Shown piece after piece: positions 39,301 through 46,792 of a DNA stretch of 64,000 bases. The stretch's first letter is position 1, and each line of letters begins with the position of its first letter. The position numbers were made by a program, and so were the translations under genes. This stretch comes from Datnioides undecimradiatus (lineage: Eukaryota > Chordata > Actinopteri > Lobotiformes > Datnioididae): NCBI GenBank assembly GCA_008933995.1, contig WARS01000008.1, positions 16,788,148 through 16,852,147 of the forward strand, given 5' to 3'. The notes below the pieces were generated by a model. That model was not told the origin of the DNA. It was given only the letters and a program-made list of their open reading frames with translations, and made no database searches.

Positions 39301-41421
39301 GTGCCTCAAGTTACATCACCAGATCTGGACATTGATGTGAAACATATAAAACCAGAGGCTCATGGTGAAGCTGATTTGCATGTTGAGGGAGAGCACAAAG
39401 GTCTGAAACTTAAGATGCCAACAATAGATATCAAAGGTCCAAAAGGAGACCTGGAACTCGACATAGGACTTAATAAAGGAGAGGGAAAGAAGGACAGGAA
39501 AAAAGTTGAACTACCCGACTTGGATCTCAACACAGCGGGAGCTGGCAGCAAAGTAAAGGGGCCTAAAGTCAAAGGAACAAAATTCAAGATTGGGATGCCT
39601 AAAAAGAAAACTGGCAAAACACCAGAAGAAAAAACATGCAAAAACTGTGGCGAAAAGGAGTTAGGTGATCCACTCAAACACCAATGCAAGGTGAAAGAAA
39701 GATTTGAGTATGAAGTTGAAATTGAGACCCACAACGGACACAAAGAGGACAAAGGTCGTATTAACACACCAGAGTTTACGTTACCAAGTGTTCAAGGCTC
39801 AGCCAGTGTAGGGACGGGTGGAGATGGTGGCCTCTCATCATCCAGAGCACAAATGAAAGTCCCCAGGATTCCAGACATAGACTTTGATATTGGTACATCA
39901 CAGGATGAAGATGATGACAAAGCAGAAAAAGGCAAGAAAGTCAAAATCCCTACGTTTGGTGTCCCATTACCCTCCATCTCATCTCCAGAGGGAAGAATGA
40001 ACATCTATGGCCCTGAAATTCAGTATGAGGGCCCTAAAATGCCCAAAGTGAAAAAAGCTGTTTTTGTCCTGGTAAATCCTCCTCAACCAGAGGAACCTGC
40101 TGCATCCACAGGCCCTGTTGAAGAGGAGGCATCATCTGTGGCTGAGACAGAGGATGTCAAAGTAAAGATGCCAAAAATCAAAATGAAATCAAGCTTTGGT
40201 AAGTCCAAAGATAAATCAGTTGCTGTAGCTGTGGAGTGTGAGGGAGAGGACAAGTCAACGGAAGGGAGAACAAAAATGCCCCAAGTGTCAGTTTCTCCTG
40301 GATCCTTTGATGTCAAAGGTTCAAGTTCAAGTCTAAACGGTGAACAAGATGCAAGTCCTCACAAGGGCTCCAAGGACGATAAAGGGACTTTCAGTGGCAA
40401 AATAAAACTTCCAAAGGTGGAGTTCACTTCTCCATACGGCAAGATGACTGCTGGGGAGGAAGATGCCAAAGTTGGAGGAGATACTAAAGGGCTTAAAGTA
40501 AAATCAAGCAAGATGGCCTTTGAAGGTTTTAGCCAGGAGCCCATGGAGGAAGTGGTGTCATCTCATGCCAGAACAGAGATGCTGGACAGGGACAGCTCAG
40601 AGTCCCCAGCTGGGTTTACCATGGAGGTCAGCTCAACAAAGGTCCAGGCTTGGAGCGAGGTTGAGAGCAGAAGTAGGGAGTCTGAAAGAGAGTCTTCGCC
40701 CTGGTTCAAGGTCCCTAAGTTCACCCTGAAGCCGCACTCCACAGGTAAGGATAAAGGCAGCTTCAAACTGAGACAACATTGCATTGACTTTTCCCTTAAA
40801 TCTGTCTTTTGCAAGTTCCCTGAACTTCATGGAAGTCTAAAATTAAACCACAAGGGCTCTCTCTTAAAAGAATCAATGATTAATTTCACCAATTCCTCCA
40901 AAATGAATAACACTGCATGCATGTTTTATCCACATTACCATAGAGTTTATCACAATATGCACTAAATTATACATAACCTATTCCTGCCATTACCCTAGAT
41001 GTGTTGTTTTATTCTATAAATTATTAATATGTCAATCTCTGTGTTTTGTCTCTGCTATACAAGACTAAGATTCTCTTCCTTCTGAAAACCTATCCTCTCC
41101 TTCTTCTCCATGCCTTTGCTTGTTTCCTTCAATCCTCCCCCAGGCTTCCTCCAGATAACCCCAGAAGGCTCCCCTCAGGCCCAGCGGAAGGGGGAGGTTG
41201 GAGGTGAGGCCGACGTCTCGGGGTCTTTCTGCCTCCACACCTCGGGGCTCGACTTCACCACCCAGGAATTGTCAGAAGCGCGCCAGGTCTCCTCCACCGA
41301 GGAGGGAACTATCACCATGGTTAGCAAGACCACCAGAATCACCCGGCAAATGGTCACCACTGAAACGCGAACAGGCGAATCTTCGACGACAACCACAACG
41401 ACGCACCAGCTGACGGATTAA
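8040..41421 (+). CDS. ahnak2: AHNAK2-like giant PDZ scaffold protein (spliced, nine coding exons)
   Basis: Join of 8040-8097, 24739-24794, 26071-26178, 27743-27868, 28918-29077, 29893-30086, 30391-30620, 30930-40744 and 41144-41421: 11,025 nt, 3,674 aa, with every junction GT-AG and in phase. Order of parts: MCEC N-terminus (1-19), hydrophilic linker (20-116), PDZ domain (about 124-212), basic NLS-like block (about 243-262), MPxxDISLPK repeats (about 470-3080, with a non-repetitive spacer near 2080-2265), C-terminal region and tail. Mammalian AHNAK2 and periaxin share a split PDZ domain followed by a giant repeat exon; they are membrane-cytoskeleton scaffolds (AHNAK2 at costameres, periaxin in Schwann cells). 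The PDZ domain and the segment after it resemble periaxin and AHNAK2 far more than AHNAK. The neighbouring clba1 argues for ahnak2. A prx-like annotation is the main alternative. Exon 1 is the least certain exon. Confidence 0.82.
10091..10126. repeat. (TG)18 microsatellite
   Basis: Perfect 36-base dinucleotide tract within ahnak2 intron 1. Confidence 0.95.
10365..10385. repeat. (GT)n microsatellite
   Basis: Perfect 21-base GT tract, 240 bases downstream of the larger (TG)18 tract. Confidence 0.9.
11319..11346. repeat. (AC)14 microsatellite
   Basis: Perfect dinucleotide tract of 28 bases within ahnak2 intron 1. Confidence 0.95.
11486..11501 (+). other. ahnak2: Possible ATG micro-exon of ahnak2 (alternative start)
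   Basis: TTATTTCTGCTTGCAG precedes ATGCCGCGGCTATCAG, which is followed by GTGAAG. The 16 bases encode MPRLS plus one base, and the exit phase (1) matches the exon at 24739. Inserted between exons 1 and 2 it would break the frame, so it would only work as an alternative first coding exon joined to an unidentified non-coding exon. Chance occurrence cannot be excluded. Confidence 0.2.
12396..13170. repeat. Degenerate A-rich minisatellite
   Basis: About 770 bases are built of loosely repeated blocks such as AACAACCACAAAGTGATGTAAAATGAC, AAACAGCTACAAAGAG and CCAGAAAGAGATGAAAAATGAC. Unit lengths vary (roughly 30-70 bases) and neighbouring units are diverged. The opposite strand yields long hydrophobic reading frames rich in Phe/Leu (12375-12731, 12976-13161), which are artefacts of the repeat. 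Confidence 0.8.
14464..14660 (+). promoter_or_regulatory. ahnak2: Candidate internal promoter with CArG and CCAAT boxes
   Basis: A CCCCGCC GC-box-like site (14466-14472) is followed by a perfect CArG box CCTAATATGG (14482-14491), a GGCCAATCAGG CCAAT box (14511-14521) and an AT-rich ATTAAAAATA element near 14645. CArG boxes bind SRF, a driver of muscle and cytoskeletal genes. Spacing and co-occurrence are promoter-like, and a plausible splice donor follows at 14837. This is inference from motifs; TSS data would be needed. Confidence 0.35.
14680..14836 (+). other. ahnak2: Possible alternative non-coding first exon of ahnak2
   Basis: The segment lies about 35 bases downstream of the AT-rich element and ends ATTAAG|GTAGGC. 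It has no ATG in a phase usable with exon 2; a transcript from here would start translation at a downstream Met (for example [10 protein letters not shown] in the exon at 27743), giving an N-terminally shortened protein that keeps the PDZ domain. The 5' boundary is a guess. Confidence 0.2.
16946..16973. repeat. (TCC)n trinucleotide repeat
   Basis: A CTTCCTCC...TCC tract of about 28 bases; it produces a poly-Ser/poly-Pro peptide in overlapping frames that is not a gene. Confidence 0.9.
21067..21093. repeat. (CTC)9 trinucleotide repeat
   Basis: Perfect CTC tract of about 27 bases within ahnak2 intron 1. Confidence 0.9.
22345..22364. repeat. (CA)10 microsatellite
   Basis: Perfect CA tract within ahnak2 intron 1. 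Confidence 0.9.
24739..24794 (+). CDS. ahnak2: ahnak2 coding exon 2
   Basis: Acceptor TCTGTTTCAG, donor GCC|GTAAGT. The two first bases complete Asp with exon 1; then [18 protein letters not shown] (residues 20-38), an acidic hydrophilic linker. Phase 0 exit matches the next exon. Human AHNAK2 also has an acidic hydrophilic stretch shortly after its N-terminus; I do not claim residue-level identity. Confidence 0.6.
24795..26070 (+). other. ahnak2: ahnak2 intron 2
   Basis: 1.28 kb with no repeat or coding signal that I recognise. Confidence 0.6.
26071..26178 (+). CDS. ahnak2: ahnak2 coding exon 3
   Basis: Acceptor GTGTGAGCAG, donor GTG|GTGAGA, 36 codons in phase 0 on both sides. The peptide ([19 protein letters not shown] and onward) is basic, then Ser/Pro-rich, then acidic (residues 39-74): a disordered linker before the PDZ domain with several possible Ser-Pro phosphosites. 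Confidence 0.65.
26310..26430. repeat. Dispersed teleost GCTAAC-type repeat fragment
   Basis: Contains GTAGTGCTAATTTGCTAATGTTGCATG, GCTAAACTACGAACATGGTA and GTGAGCACGTTAGCACGCTAGTGTTAGCA, in the block order of the repeat at 3445-3695 read in the opposite direction. It sits in ahnak2 intron 3. Confidence 0.6.
27279..27347. repeat. Compound (AC)n(AT)n microsatellite
   Basis: About 37 bases of AC run directly into about 33 bases of AT within ahnak2 intron 3. Both tracts are perfect. The AC part favours Z-DNA and the AT part cruciform extrusion. Confidence 0.95.
27743..27868 (+). CDS. ahnak2: ahnak2 coding exon 4
   Basis: Acceptor TTGCCTGCAG, donor ACG|GTAAGC, 42 codons (residues 75-116), phase 0 to phase 0. 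It begins [18 protein letters not shown], a short amphipathic, possibly helical charged segment, and ends in an acidic [11 protein letters not shown] stretch just before the PDZ exon. Confidence 0.7.
27869..28917 (+). other. ahnak2: ahnak2 intron 4 with a palindromic DNA element
   Basis: About 1.05 kb; the main content is the dispersed element at 28365-28642. No other signal was recognised. Confidence 0.6.
28365..28642. mobile_element. Dispersed non-autonomous DNA element (GCTGCAACTAACGATTA family)
   Basis: It starts AGGCTGCAACTAACGATTA and ends with TTTTTGCAGCTCTA, terminal inverted copies of a GGCTGCAA-type end. Internally it has the blocks GTTGTTTGGTCTATAA, AGTTTAATCTCATAGACAAA and TTTTAGAAGCTGAAAACAGAGAATTT, in the order I recognise from an abundant teleost palindromic element. 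It is 278 bases long, has no coding capacity, and is possibly hAT-related. No clear target-site duplication was seen. Confidence 0.65.
28918..29077 (+). CDS. ahnak2: ahnak2 coding exon 5 (N-terminal half of PDZ domain)
   Basis: Acceptor TTTTGTTTTAG, donor GAAG|GTACCT, phase 0 to phase 1, residues 117-169. [20 protein letters not shown] leads into [20 protein letters not shown], the PDZ core. The GLGF-type loop is replaced by GYSV, an atypical loop as in periaxin (GINV), suggesting that canonical C-terminal ligand binding is weak. Human periaxin and AHNAK2 PDZ domains are known to form domain-swapped homodimers, and the same is likely here. Confidence 0.92.
29078..29892 (+). other. ahnak2: ahnak2 intron 5
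   Basis: 815 bases containing a truncated MITE right end (29470-29548); otherwise nothing recognised. Confidence 0.6.
29470..29548. mobile_element. Fold-back MITE, copy 2 (right end only)
   Basis: Shares CACACAATATCACAAACAA, TGTTCTGCAAGGTAAAA and then GTACTGTTTTTGTCAAAGGAGTCTGGTGCATTTGAAG with the right half of the copies at 2601-2834 and 57089-57332. The left half is missing, so this copy is truncated. Confidence 0.7.
29893..30086 (+). CDS. ahnak2: ahnak2 coding exon 6 (C-terminal half of PDZ domain)
   Basis: Acceptor GTGTGAAG, donor ATG|GTAATT, 194 bases, phase 1 to phase 0, residues 170-234. [20 protein letters not shown] and [17 protein letters not shown] complete the PDZ fold; [28 protein letters not shown] are close matches to periaxin and AHNAK2. 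The exon continues into [13 protein letters not shown], which resembles the sequence following the periaxin PDZ domain and is not a feature I know in human AHNAK2. Confidence 0.93.
30391..30620 (+). CDS. ahnak2: ahnak2 coding exon 7 (basic, NLS-like)
   Basis: Acceptor TGTATTTCAG, donor ATCAG|GTTGGA, 230 bases, phase 0 to phase 2, residues 235-311. It contains a dense basic run ([20 protein letters not shown]) followed by [20 protein letters not shown] and KAKKIR. Periaxin has a tripartite nuclear localisation signal at the same place, followed by a very similar DVEFS-PKF-R motif. Shuttling between nucleus and membrane cytoskeleton is therefore plausible (inference). Confidence 0.88.
30930..40744 (+). 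CDS. ahnak2: ahnak2 giant repeat exon (coding exon 8)
   Basis: A single 9,815-base exon open throughout (residues 311-3582). Acceptor ATCTCCCAG, donor ACAG|GTAAGG. After an AHNAK/periaxin-type basic start (FPRMKPK) come several dozen degenerate repeats of the form K-M-P-x-x-D-I/V-S-L-P-K-G-K followed by an acidic EG-P stretch. In the first part (to about 36.2 kb) units are of mixed length; a spacer (36.24-36.8 kb) carries [22 protein letters not shown] text; a second part (to about 39.2 kb) has regular 33/34-residue units. Two recent tandem expansions stand out: 168-nt period at 34429-34886 and 504-nt period at 37735-38742. A CxxC...HxC cluster lies at 39637-39687. Such repeats are extended and disordered in the family and act as multivalent scaffolds. 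Confidence 0.93.
34429..34886 (+). repeat. ahnak2: Three tandem 168-nt coding repeats in ahnak2
   Basis: Near-identical units begin at 34429, 34597 and 34765 (each starts GGTGACATAAA); the third is identical only to about 34886. Each full unit encodes 56 residues combining [33 protein letters not shown] and [16 protein letters not shown]. The few substitutions between units suggest recent unequal crossing-over or gene conversion. Confidence 0.9.
37735..38742 (+). repeat. ahnak2: Two copies of a 504-nt higher-order repeat in ahnak2
   Basis: Copy 1 is 37735-38238, copy 2 is 38239-38742. Each contains five 33- or 34-residue units (34+34+33+34+33 = 168 residues), all starting KGK and ending DISLP. 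Corresponding units of the two copies are almost identical at the nucleotide level (for example GGTCCAGACATTGAAATAGA recurs exactly 504 bases apart), whereas units within a copy are clearly diverged, showing duplication of the five-unit block as a whole. Confidence 0.9.
39637..39687 (+). other. ahnak2: CxxC-x10-HxC cluster in the ahnak2 C-terminal region
   Basis: Residues 3214-3230 read [17 protein letters not shown]: Cys, Cys after two, then His and Cys separated by one, giving the spacing of a small C2HC metal-binding knuckle. An HNGH pair follows about 16 residues later. The rest of the giant exon has only a few scattered cysteines. No named domain is recognised; metal binding is inference. 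Confidence 0.45.
40745..41143 (+). other. ahnak2: ahnak2 intron 8
   Basis: 399 bases between ACAG|GTAAGG and CTCCCCCAG. The giant-exon frame stays open for 73 more codons into this intron (stop ending at 40965), so a retained intron would give a different, basic, non-conserved tail. Confidence 0.8.
41144..41421 (+). CDS. ahnak2: ahnak2 terminal coding exon 9
   Basis: Acceptor CAATCCTCCCCCAG; the phase 1 entry completes Gly, then [20 protein letters not shown] and a Ser/Thr-rich tail ending THQLTD and TAA (residues 3583-3674). Codon use is strongly constrained (GC-rich third positions) compared with the AT-rich flanks, which supports real coding sequence. The tail holds SSGxLDFTT-like and [12 protein letters not shown] motifs; I do not recognise it from mammalian AHNAK2 or periaxin, whose giant exon is normally the last coding exon. 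The final three residues (LTD) are not a standard PDZ ligand. Confidence 0.82.
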
Positions 41422-42126
41422 TTACTGAGGATGCTGTAGTGATATATATCTTAATTGTCTTTTAATCTTATTTTCTTTTTGTTTGTTTTTCTCTGGTGAG
41501 GTTGCAGTGTTCGTGTAAGCTAAGCCTGCAACGTGGCAAAACCTCGATCAAGTATAAAAGTCTTTATTTTGTATTTTAATAGGTGAGGTATGAATGTGAA
41601 TCAATCAGCATTATCGTAATTATTACAGCAAACAGAGTAATATATGCTTCCTTTTTCATTTTAAATGTTTCTTTTTTGTTATTTTTGAGTTTTGTTAGTT
41701 TAGTCCCACTTATTTATCATATTTTGTTTGATTTTAAAGGTTTCACTCTGAATGTAAACACGTCACATTGCTTTAATTATTATTTATTGTTGTTTGTGTT
41801 GTGTTCAAAATGGGCTGGAACGAATTAATTCACTCACATCAGCGTCGTGGATTTGACCATGAGTTTTAGATGAGTTCAGAATAATTCATTTTGAACCACT
41901 ACACTACAGGCCAGAGTAATATTTATGTAAATACAACTTTATAATTGCTTTTTTGAAGCAGTATCCCTTCAATACGAAATGTAATTATTTACATATTCAC
42001 CATAATCAGGAGTAGAAAAGATATTTTTTTGACCTGATTACTTATTTTGTTTGTCTTGAAAGAAAAGTGTGAGCTTTTTCTGAGATTATAGGCTACTCTC
42101 ACTCTCTGCCATAGTTTTATATTTGA

Positions 42127-42243
42127 AGCATTTAGTCGGTGCTGTTACCCAGAGATAGTCACAGTGTTTTTCTGCTGTGGGGATCAAACCTGCGACCTTT
42201 TAGTTCACAGGTTGCTCTCGAACATTTAGGCCACCCTGCTGCT
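42127..42243 (-). mobile_element. tRNA-derived SINE fragment
   Basis: On the minus strand, GGTGGCCTAAATGTTCGAGA resembles a tRNA A-box region and GGTCGCAGGTTTGATCCCC a B-box. Next to it, on the plus strand, GCATTTAGTCGGTGCTGTTACCCAGAGATAGTCACAGTG matches a block (GCATTTAG-GACGCT-TACCCAGAGCGACTTACAGTG) that I recognise as widely dispersed in fish. Boxes are mutated and no cloverleaf is intact, so this is a degenerate SINE rather than a tRNA gene. Confidence 0.6.
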
Positions 42244-42582
42244 AATCTATTTTATTTTCTATGTTCTTACTGTACACTGCCAGACACCACTGTATATTCA
42301 ATGGCAGAGGCTTTAAGTTCAGGATTCACCTGCTGAATTGAAACTCAGTCATTAACTGTGATGAGTTTCAAATTTGGGAATAGAGCAAAATGACGTTGCT
42401 ACGGGGCTGCTGTGATTACAGAACAGCTAAGGAGTGGCGAGCCTAAGCTAAGACGTCCTCTAAAAACAAGAGAGACGGCACTTTTTCTTTTAGATAAAAT
42501 GTCTTTAATAATCTGACATTCTTCTGTTTATTATATATATTTATTTGGGATATTACAGACACAAAATGACAAATGTCAGATT

Positions 42583-42943
42583 AATAAATTCATATGTATT
42601 AAGTGCCTTTACCCCTTAGCTTTTAAAGCTTGTGTCCTCCATTTAAAGTTTATATTGCTTTAAAATGGAGGTGGAGAAGCCTCGTGCTGTCCTTTAGATA
42701 TTTATTTTATAGTCTCCACACTGAAAAAAAAAATATGTAGGTTTCATTCTCAAATGCATATCCTACCATTTAAGGAAGAAACATCTACTGTAATCTACTG
42801 ATTTTATAGCCTTTCACTTACAAAATAGCAGCTTCAAAGGATGCAAATCACGTGATCAGCTCTTTCTCAAGTGGGTGAAATGCATTTAGGAATGAACACT
42901 TTTAACTTTACTTAGTTTCCTTGGTTTATATCGACTGAATAAA
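42583..42943 (+). terminator. ahnak2: Candidate ahnak2 polyadenylation signals
   Basis: Two AATAAA hexamers, at 42583-42588 and 42938-42943; the second is followed by a GT-rich CGCTGTGTG element, as expected downstream of a cleavage site. They would give 3'UTRs of about 1.2 and 1.5 kb. Confidence 0.35.
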
Positions 42944-43348
42944 CGCTGTGTGATAAGATGCATGAAGAAATCCTGATAAATCCACTGCCACAGGTTTTCA
43001 TTAACAACTCTTAACACGGTGCCTGAGAAATAGATTTAAAAACAGCTGGGATGAGAGAATTGACATGTCAAGGTAACACGCACACCGAGTAGCATCTATC
43101 TGTATAGAGATTTTTACCTTTTTGGTTTAAGCAAGTCCTCGAATTTCTTTTAGATTATAAGGGTTTCAGTGCCAAGTGTTGTTGGAGAGGCTGTTGGTTA
43201 AAATGTTACAACAATAAAACGATATTCACACAAACAGTATACAAATATTCACTGATAGCCTCCTGATGTCTTTACCTTCACGTCGACTGGCACAAGTGGT
43301 AGATTCATTTGTTTATTTATCTTTCATATCCTCTGCAGCGTCACAAAA

Positions 43349-43386
43349 GGCTGGAGCCTGTTGCAACTCACCTTAGGCGAGGGGCA
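43349..43386. repeat. Short remnant of a dispersed teleost repeat
   Basis: GGCTGGAGCCTGTTGCAACTCACCTTAGGCGAGGGGC resembles the GGCTGGAGCCTATCCCAGCT...GGGCGAGAGGC block common in fish genomes. Only the core is recognisable. Confidence 0.5.
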
Positions 43387-44999
43387 AACATGAATTCCTT
43401 AGGGATGGATGCAAATATAGCGTGATTTTACAGGTTGTAAGTCAGGGTTTTTTTTACCCTTTTATGGCAAATTTTCACCTGGCGAGTGTAAAATTAAACA
43501 TAACTTAAACGATTTGATCATATTTAACTTAAATATCACATTTTTTAATTGGTAACTCAGATTTTTCACCTTTTAACACAAGATTTTAGATTATAACTAC
43601 CTCATAATTTTCTCTTAATTTTGATTTGATGACTTGATATATCGATTAGTACAAATGTTGACTTACTAGTTAGTCATTTAGATTTAATATATCATTATTC
43701 TCACTCTCTAATTATTTTGAGAAAGAAACAATTCCTGCAGATCATAATAACTGTTGTTTGTGTTACGTTTGTGATGTTGGCTCCTCCTAGTGGTGGTATC
43801 CAAAAAAAAGGTGCAAAGACAGATTAATATCATGCATTAATATACACTCTAGTTATAGTAAGTGCATATTTAAACTCTCAGTTACCTGAAGTAAATCTGG
43901 TTATTGATCTACGTTTGATGGTTGAAACAGCAGATTGTAGTACAGAAGCACACAAAGTGCTGCAGGGCCGTTCACTGTAATGTCACATGCTTCAGTAGAT
44001 AAAAAGAAAGCAGCACTGAAAGCATCAACTGCACAGGCACATGAGAAATATCCCAAGAAACATGTTATTTTCTCTTTTGAATTGAACCTGAACAGATAGT
44101 GAAAGAGAGACACAGTCCTCTGCTGTGGATTAGAGACACGAAAGCACATGGATGAGTCCTGTTGGAAAGAAATCCTGGAGAGGAGGAGACTTTGGAGGAG
44201 AGAGTGATAAAGTATGCACACCAGTGCATGACGTCTTCCTATTGTGTGTGTGTGTGTATGTGTGTATGTGTGTTCTCAATCTACTTATCTACTGCTGTGA
44301 TGATGCTGTGCGACGTAGGCTACAAGGGTTAGTGTGTGTGAGGGGAGATTACTGCTGTATGAGGAGCACCCGGTGCCACGGTGAGGACGGAAGTGAGAGG
44401 CATGAGACTGCAGCGTCACCAGCTGCATCTTCGCTGTTTTCCGCTGATTTTAACGGAACGAATAGTTAGTAACGAGCGGCATCGGCACCCTGTGATCAAT
44501 CTGTCAATGATCGATGATAAAATGTGCTGATGTTGGATAACCTCCACAAATGAGTGGGTAACATCTTTAACATCACAGAAAGCATCATGTGTTAAGTTTT
44601 TCTTTATAATTAATAATAGGAAAACCTACGCGGCATTAATTATTTACAAAAAAGTCAATTTATTCACCAAATCATATTTTAGGTTGACACAAACACCTTT
44701 TACAGACATTTGGCACTGTCTAATATGTTTGTTTGCTGCACAGTGACACCTGCTGGTCGTTTGCAGGTATTACTGGTAAACACTGATGCTTGCGATGAGT
44801 GAAAACTGTTTCCTAATATCTAAACAATAAATGAGCATCAAAACCACTTTGTGTAATAATCAGCATATCGATTATTGTTGTGCTTTTTAATAATAACTTT
44901 TAATGCATATTTTATATTTGACATGGGGAGTGCCCCTGATGTCAGCTCCCAAGGGTCAAACATCTGTTTAACTGTGCAGAAGATTTTATTGATTTAAAC

Positions 45000-45560
45000 A
45001 TCACCAGTCAGTTATTTATTATTTTTATGATTCAAATATACATATGTGGCTTCCTAATGTGGCATCAACAACCCTGCATACGCTTCCGCTCTCCTCGCCT
45101 CCCCCTGCCGCCGTGTGGCACGCGTCACCCCTCCTACAGGTGAGTGGGCTGCAAGTCAAATTAGCTCTCCGTCATCCTGCTCGCTGAGCGCACCCGAGGC
45201 TACTGCGGTAAGATGCGGCGACGCACGATGCCGAGCCGCGGCGGATGAGATGATGCGCATTGGCCGAGCGAGTGTGGAGAGAGACGTAGAGAAAAGATCC
45301 ACGGGGGGTGTTTGGCTCTTACAGACGATGGGACAGACCTGAATGCACGTCGGACTGATTCGTAGCGCTGTGGCTCCGGTGGTGCAGGCCGACTGGAAGG
45401 ATGTGGTGGCGCTGATCCCGCTGAAGGATGCTCCAGAGCCCGAGGAGGGCTGAAAAGGCTTCGGCTGTAAACAACAAGGAAGCAGAGAGACATTAAAGTG
45501 AAGGACGCCTCGTTCAAAGCCTGGATGGGAGGCACTGAAGCATCCGCTGAGGTGAGGCGC
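45000..45560 (+). promoter_or_regulatory. clba1: CpG-rich promoter and possible first exon of clba1
   Basis: CpG density rises sharply from about 45070 to 45610 compared with the AT-rich flank. Good splice donors follow candidate non-coding first exons: ACAG|GTGAGT (45140), GCG|GTAAGA (45208) and GAG|GTGAGG (45552). No TATA box is evident. Several short upstream ATGs lie in the region. This fits a CpG-island promoter of a broadly expressed gene. Confidence 0.5.
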
Positions 45561-46257
45561 GATCAGACCTTACCTCCCGCATCCCTTCCTGGACGCGCTC
45601 GCTGGGGATACTGGTTTTGCTGGTACAGTGTGCGGTTTGACGTGGTTCATCTTCATCATACACAGCCTGCTGGTGTGAGTAGGCTAAGTGCGATATGCGT
45701 GGCTCAAACCTGCTTTTTTTAACCGCCTCTGTGGCGTCTTATCGAGTCACTTCGGGCAGATCCTTTAAGCTGTGCAGACACGAGAAGTGAATTTACGGAT
45801 TTGTGGCCACCTGGGTTTCATTTTTAGTGGATTTGATGGTTCTGTGCGGCTGATGCAACGACTAATCTAACCGGCACCGCGGTGGACATGGTCTGAATGC
45901 ACGATTTTATATCAAAAATAAGGCCTGTTAGTGTAGGAGTAGCGTGAACTGAAGCCACTTGGATTCAAATGCATGACCTTTGACAGACTCACACCCCCTC
46001 AAGCAGGATAGCTGTAATCCAGTGAGCCAACCTGGAAGGAAATCACGCCTCTGTGTGAATTAAACGCTTCTTATTTATGGTTTTAATCAAATTTTTATTA
46101 GATCTGCCTCAAATCAGCGCAGGTTGCTTCCTCAACAAGCAAAAACAAGTTAATCGTGACTCCCCCCCTGCTTGATTCTCACTGTTTTAACCATATTAAT
46201 TTATTTTTTAAACTATGAGTCTTTAATTTCCTTGTTTTGTCCCACTCCCCCTTGCAG

Positions 46258-46792
46258 GTTGCTCTGTGACGGCTGAGTCAGTCGACAGGGAGGGCGGTGA
46301 AGCCCCCGAAGGCGGCGTCACTGAGCGTCAGTCTGGAAGAACAAAACAAACTTCTCATTATCCTCTCTGTCATCGCCGCTGACAGCTGGACGTCTGACCC
46401 GGGCGTTGATTTTCCCTGTCGTCGGGATAAGGAGCGATAAACACAGACGGGAGCACGTCTCCGGGTGGCTGACAGGAAAGCAACCGACCCTGGTTCAGTT
46501 TAGTTTTGTCCAAAAGCTCAGGCGTCGTCAAAATGAGCTACTAAAGACTTGAGCTTAGCGAGAGAGTCCGCTCCCTCTCTCCTGGGCTCGAGCAAATATT
46601 CCTCCCTGTTGTCGACATGAATTCGGTGTTTCAGCGACTTCATCATGCCTTCTGTGTCGTTTCCAAACTATGGTCTTTTTGCGTTTGAGCTGTCGCGCTC
46701 TGAGTCAAGAATAGACTCCTGATAGCGCCGGCGTTCCCTCTCACCTGACGACCCCGAGTTTTGAGAAGCGAGGACAAAGCGGTGACACATAA
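46258..46792 (+). other. clba1: clba1 5'UTR part of exon 2
   Basis: CACTCCCCCTTGCAG is a strong acceptor at 46257, and sequence runs without interruption into the long clba1 frame at 46793. Upstream ATGs and stops are present, so this part is untranslated. Confidence 0.45.

Larger units (their letters stand above)
41422..45000. other. ahnak2 3'UTR and intergenic region before clba1
   Basis: AT-rich, without coding exons. Candidate polyadenylation signals AATAAA lie at 42583-42588 and 42938-42943. A SINE-like fragment (42127-42243) and a short dispersed-repeat remnant (about 43349-43386) are present. Small frames at 43901-44469 include a GT tract and show no family resemblance. Confidence 0.55.

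Noticed and set aside
30930..40744. Naming the large gene ahnak (type 1)
   Set aside because: The repeats resemble AHNAK, but the PDZ exons, the basic exon and the MCEC start fit AHNAK2/periaxin, and clba1 is the AHNAK2 neighbour.
42177..42243. tRNA gene on the minus strand
   Set aside because: A- and B-box-like sequences are present but mutated, the stems do not pair as a cloverleaf, and adjacent sequence is SINE body.
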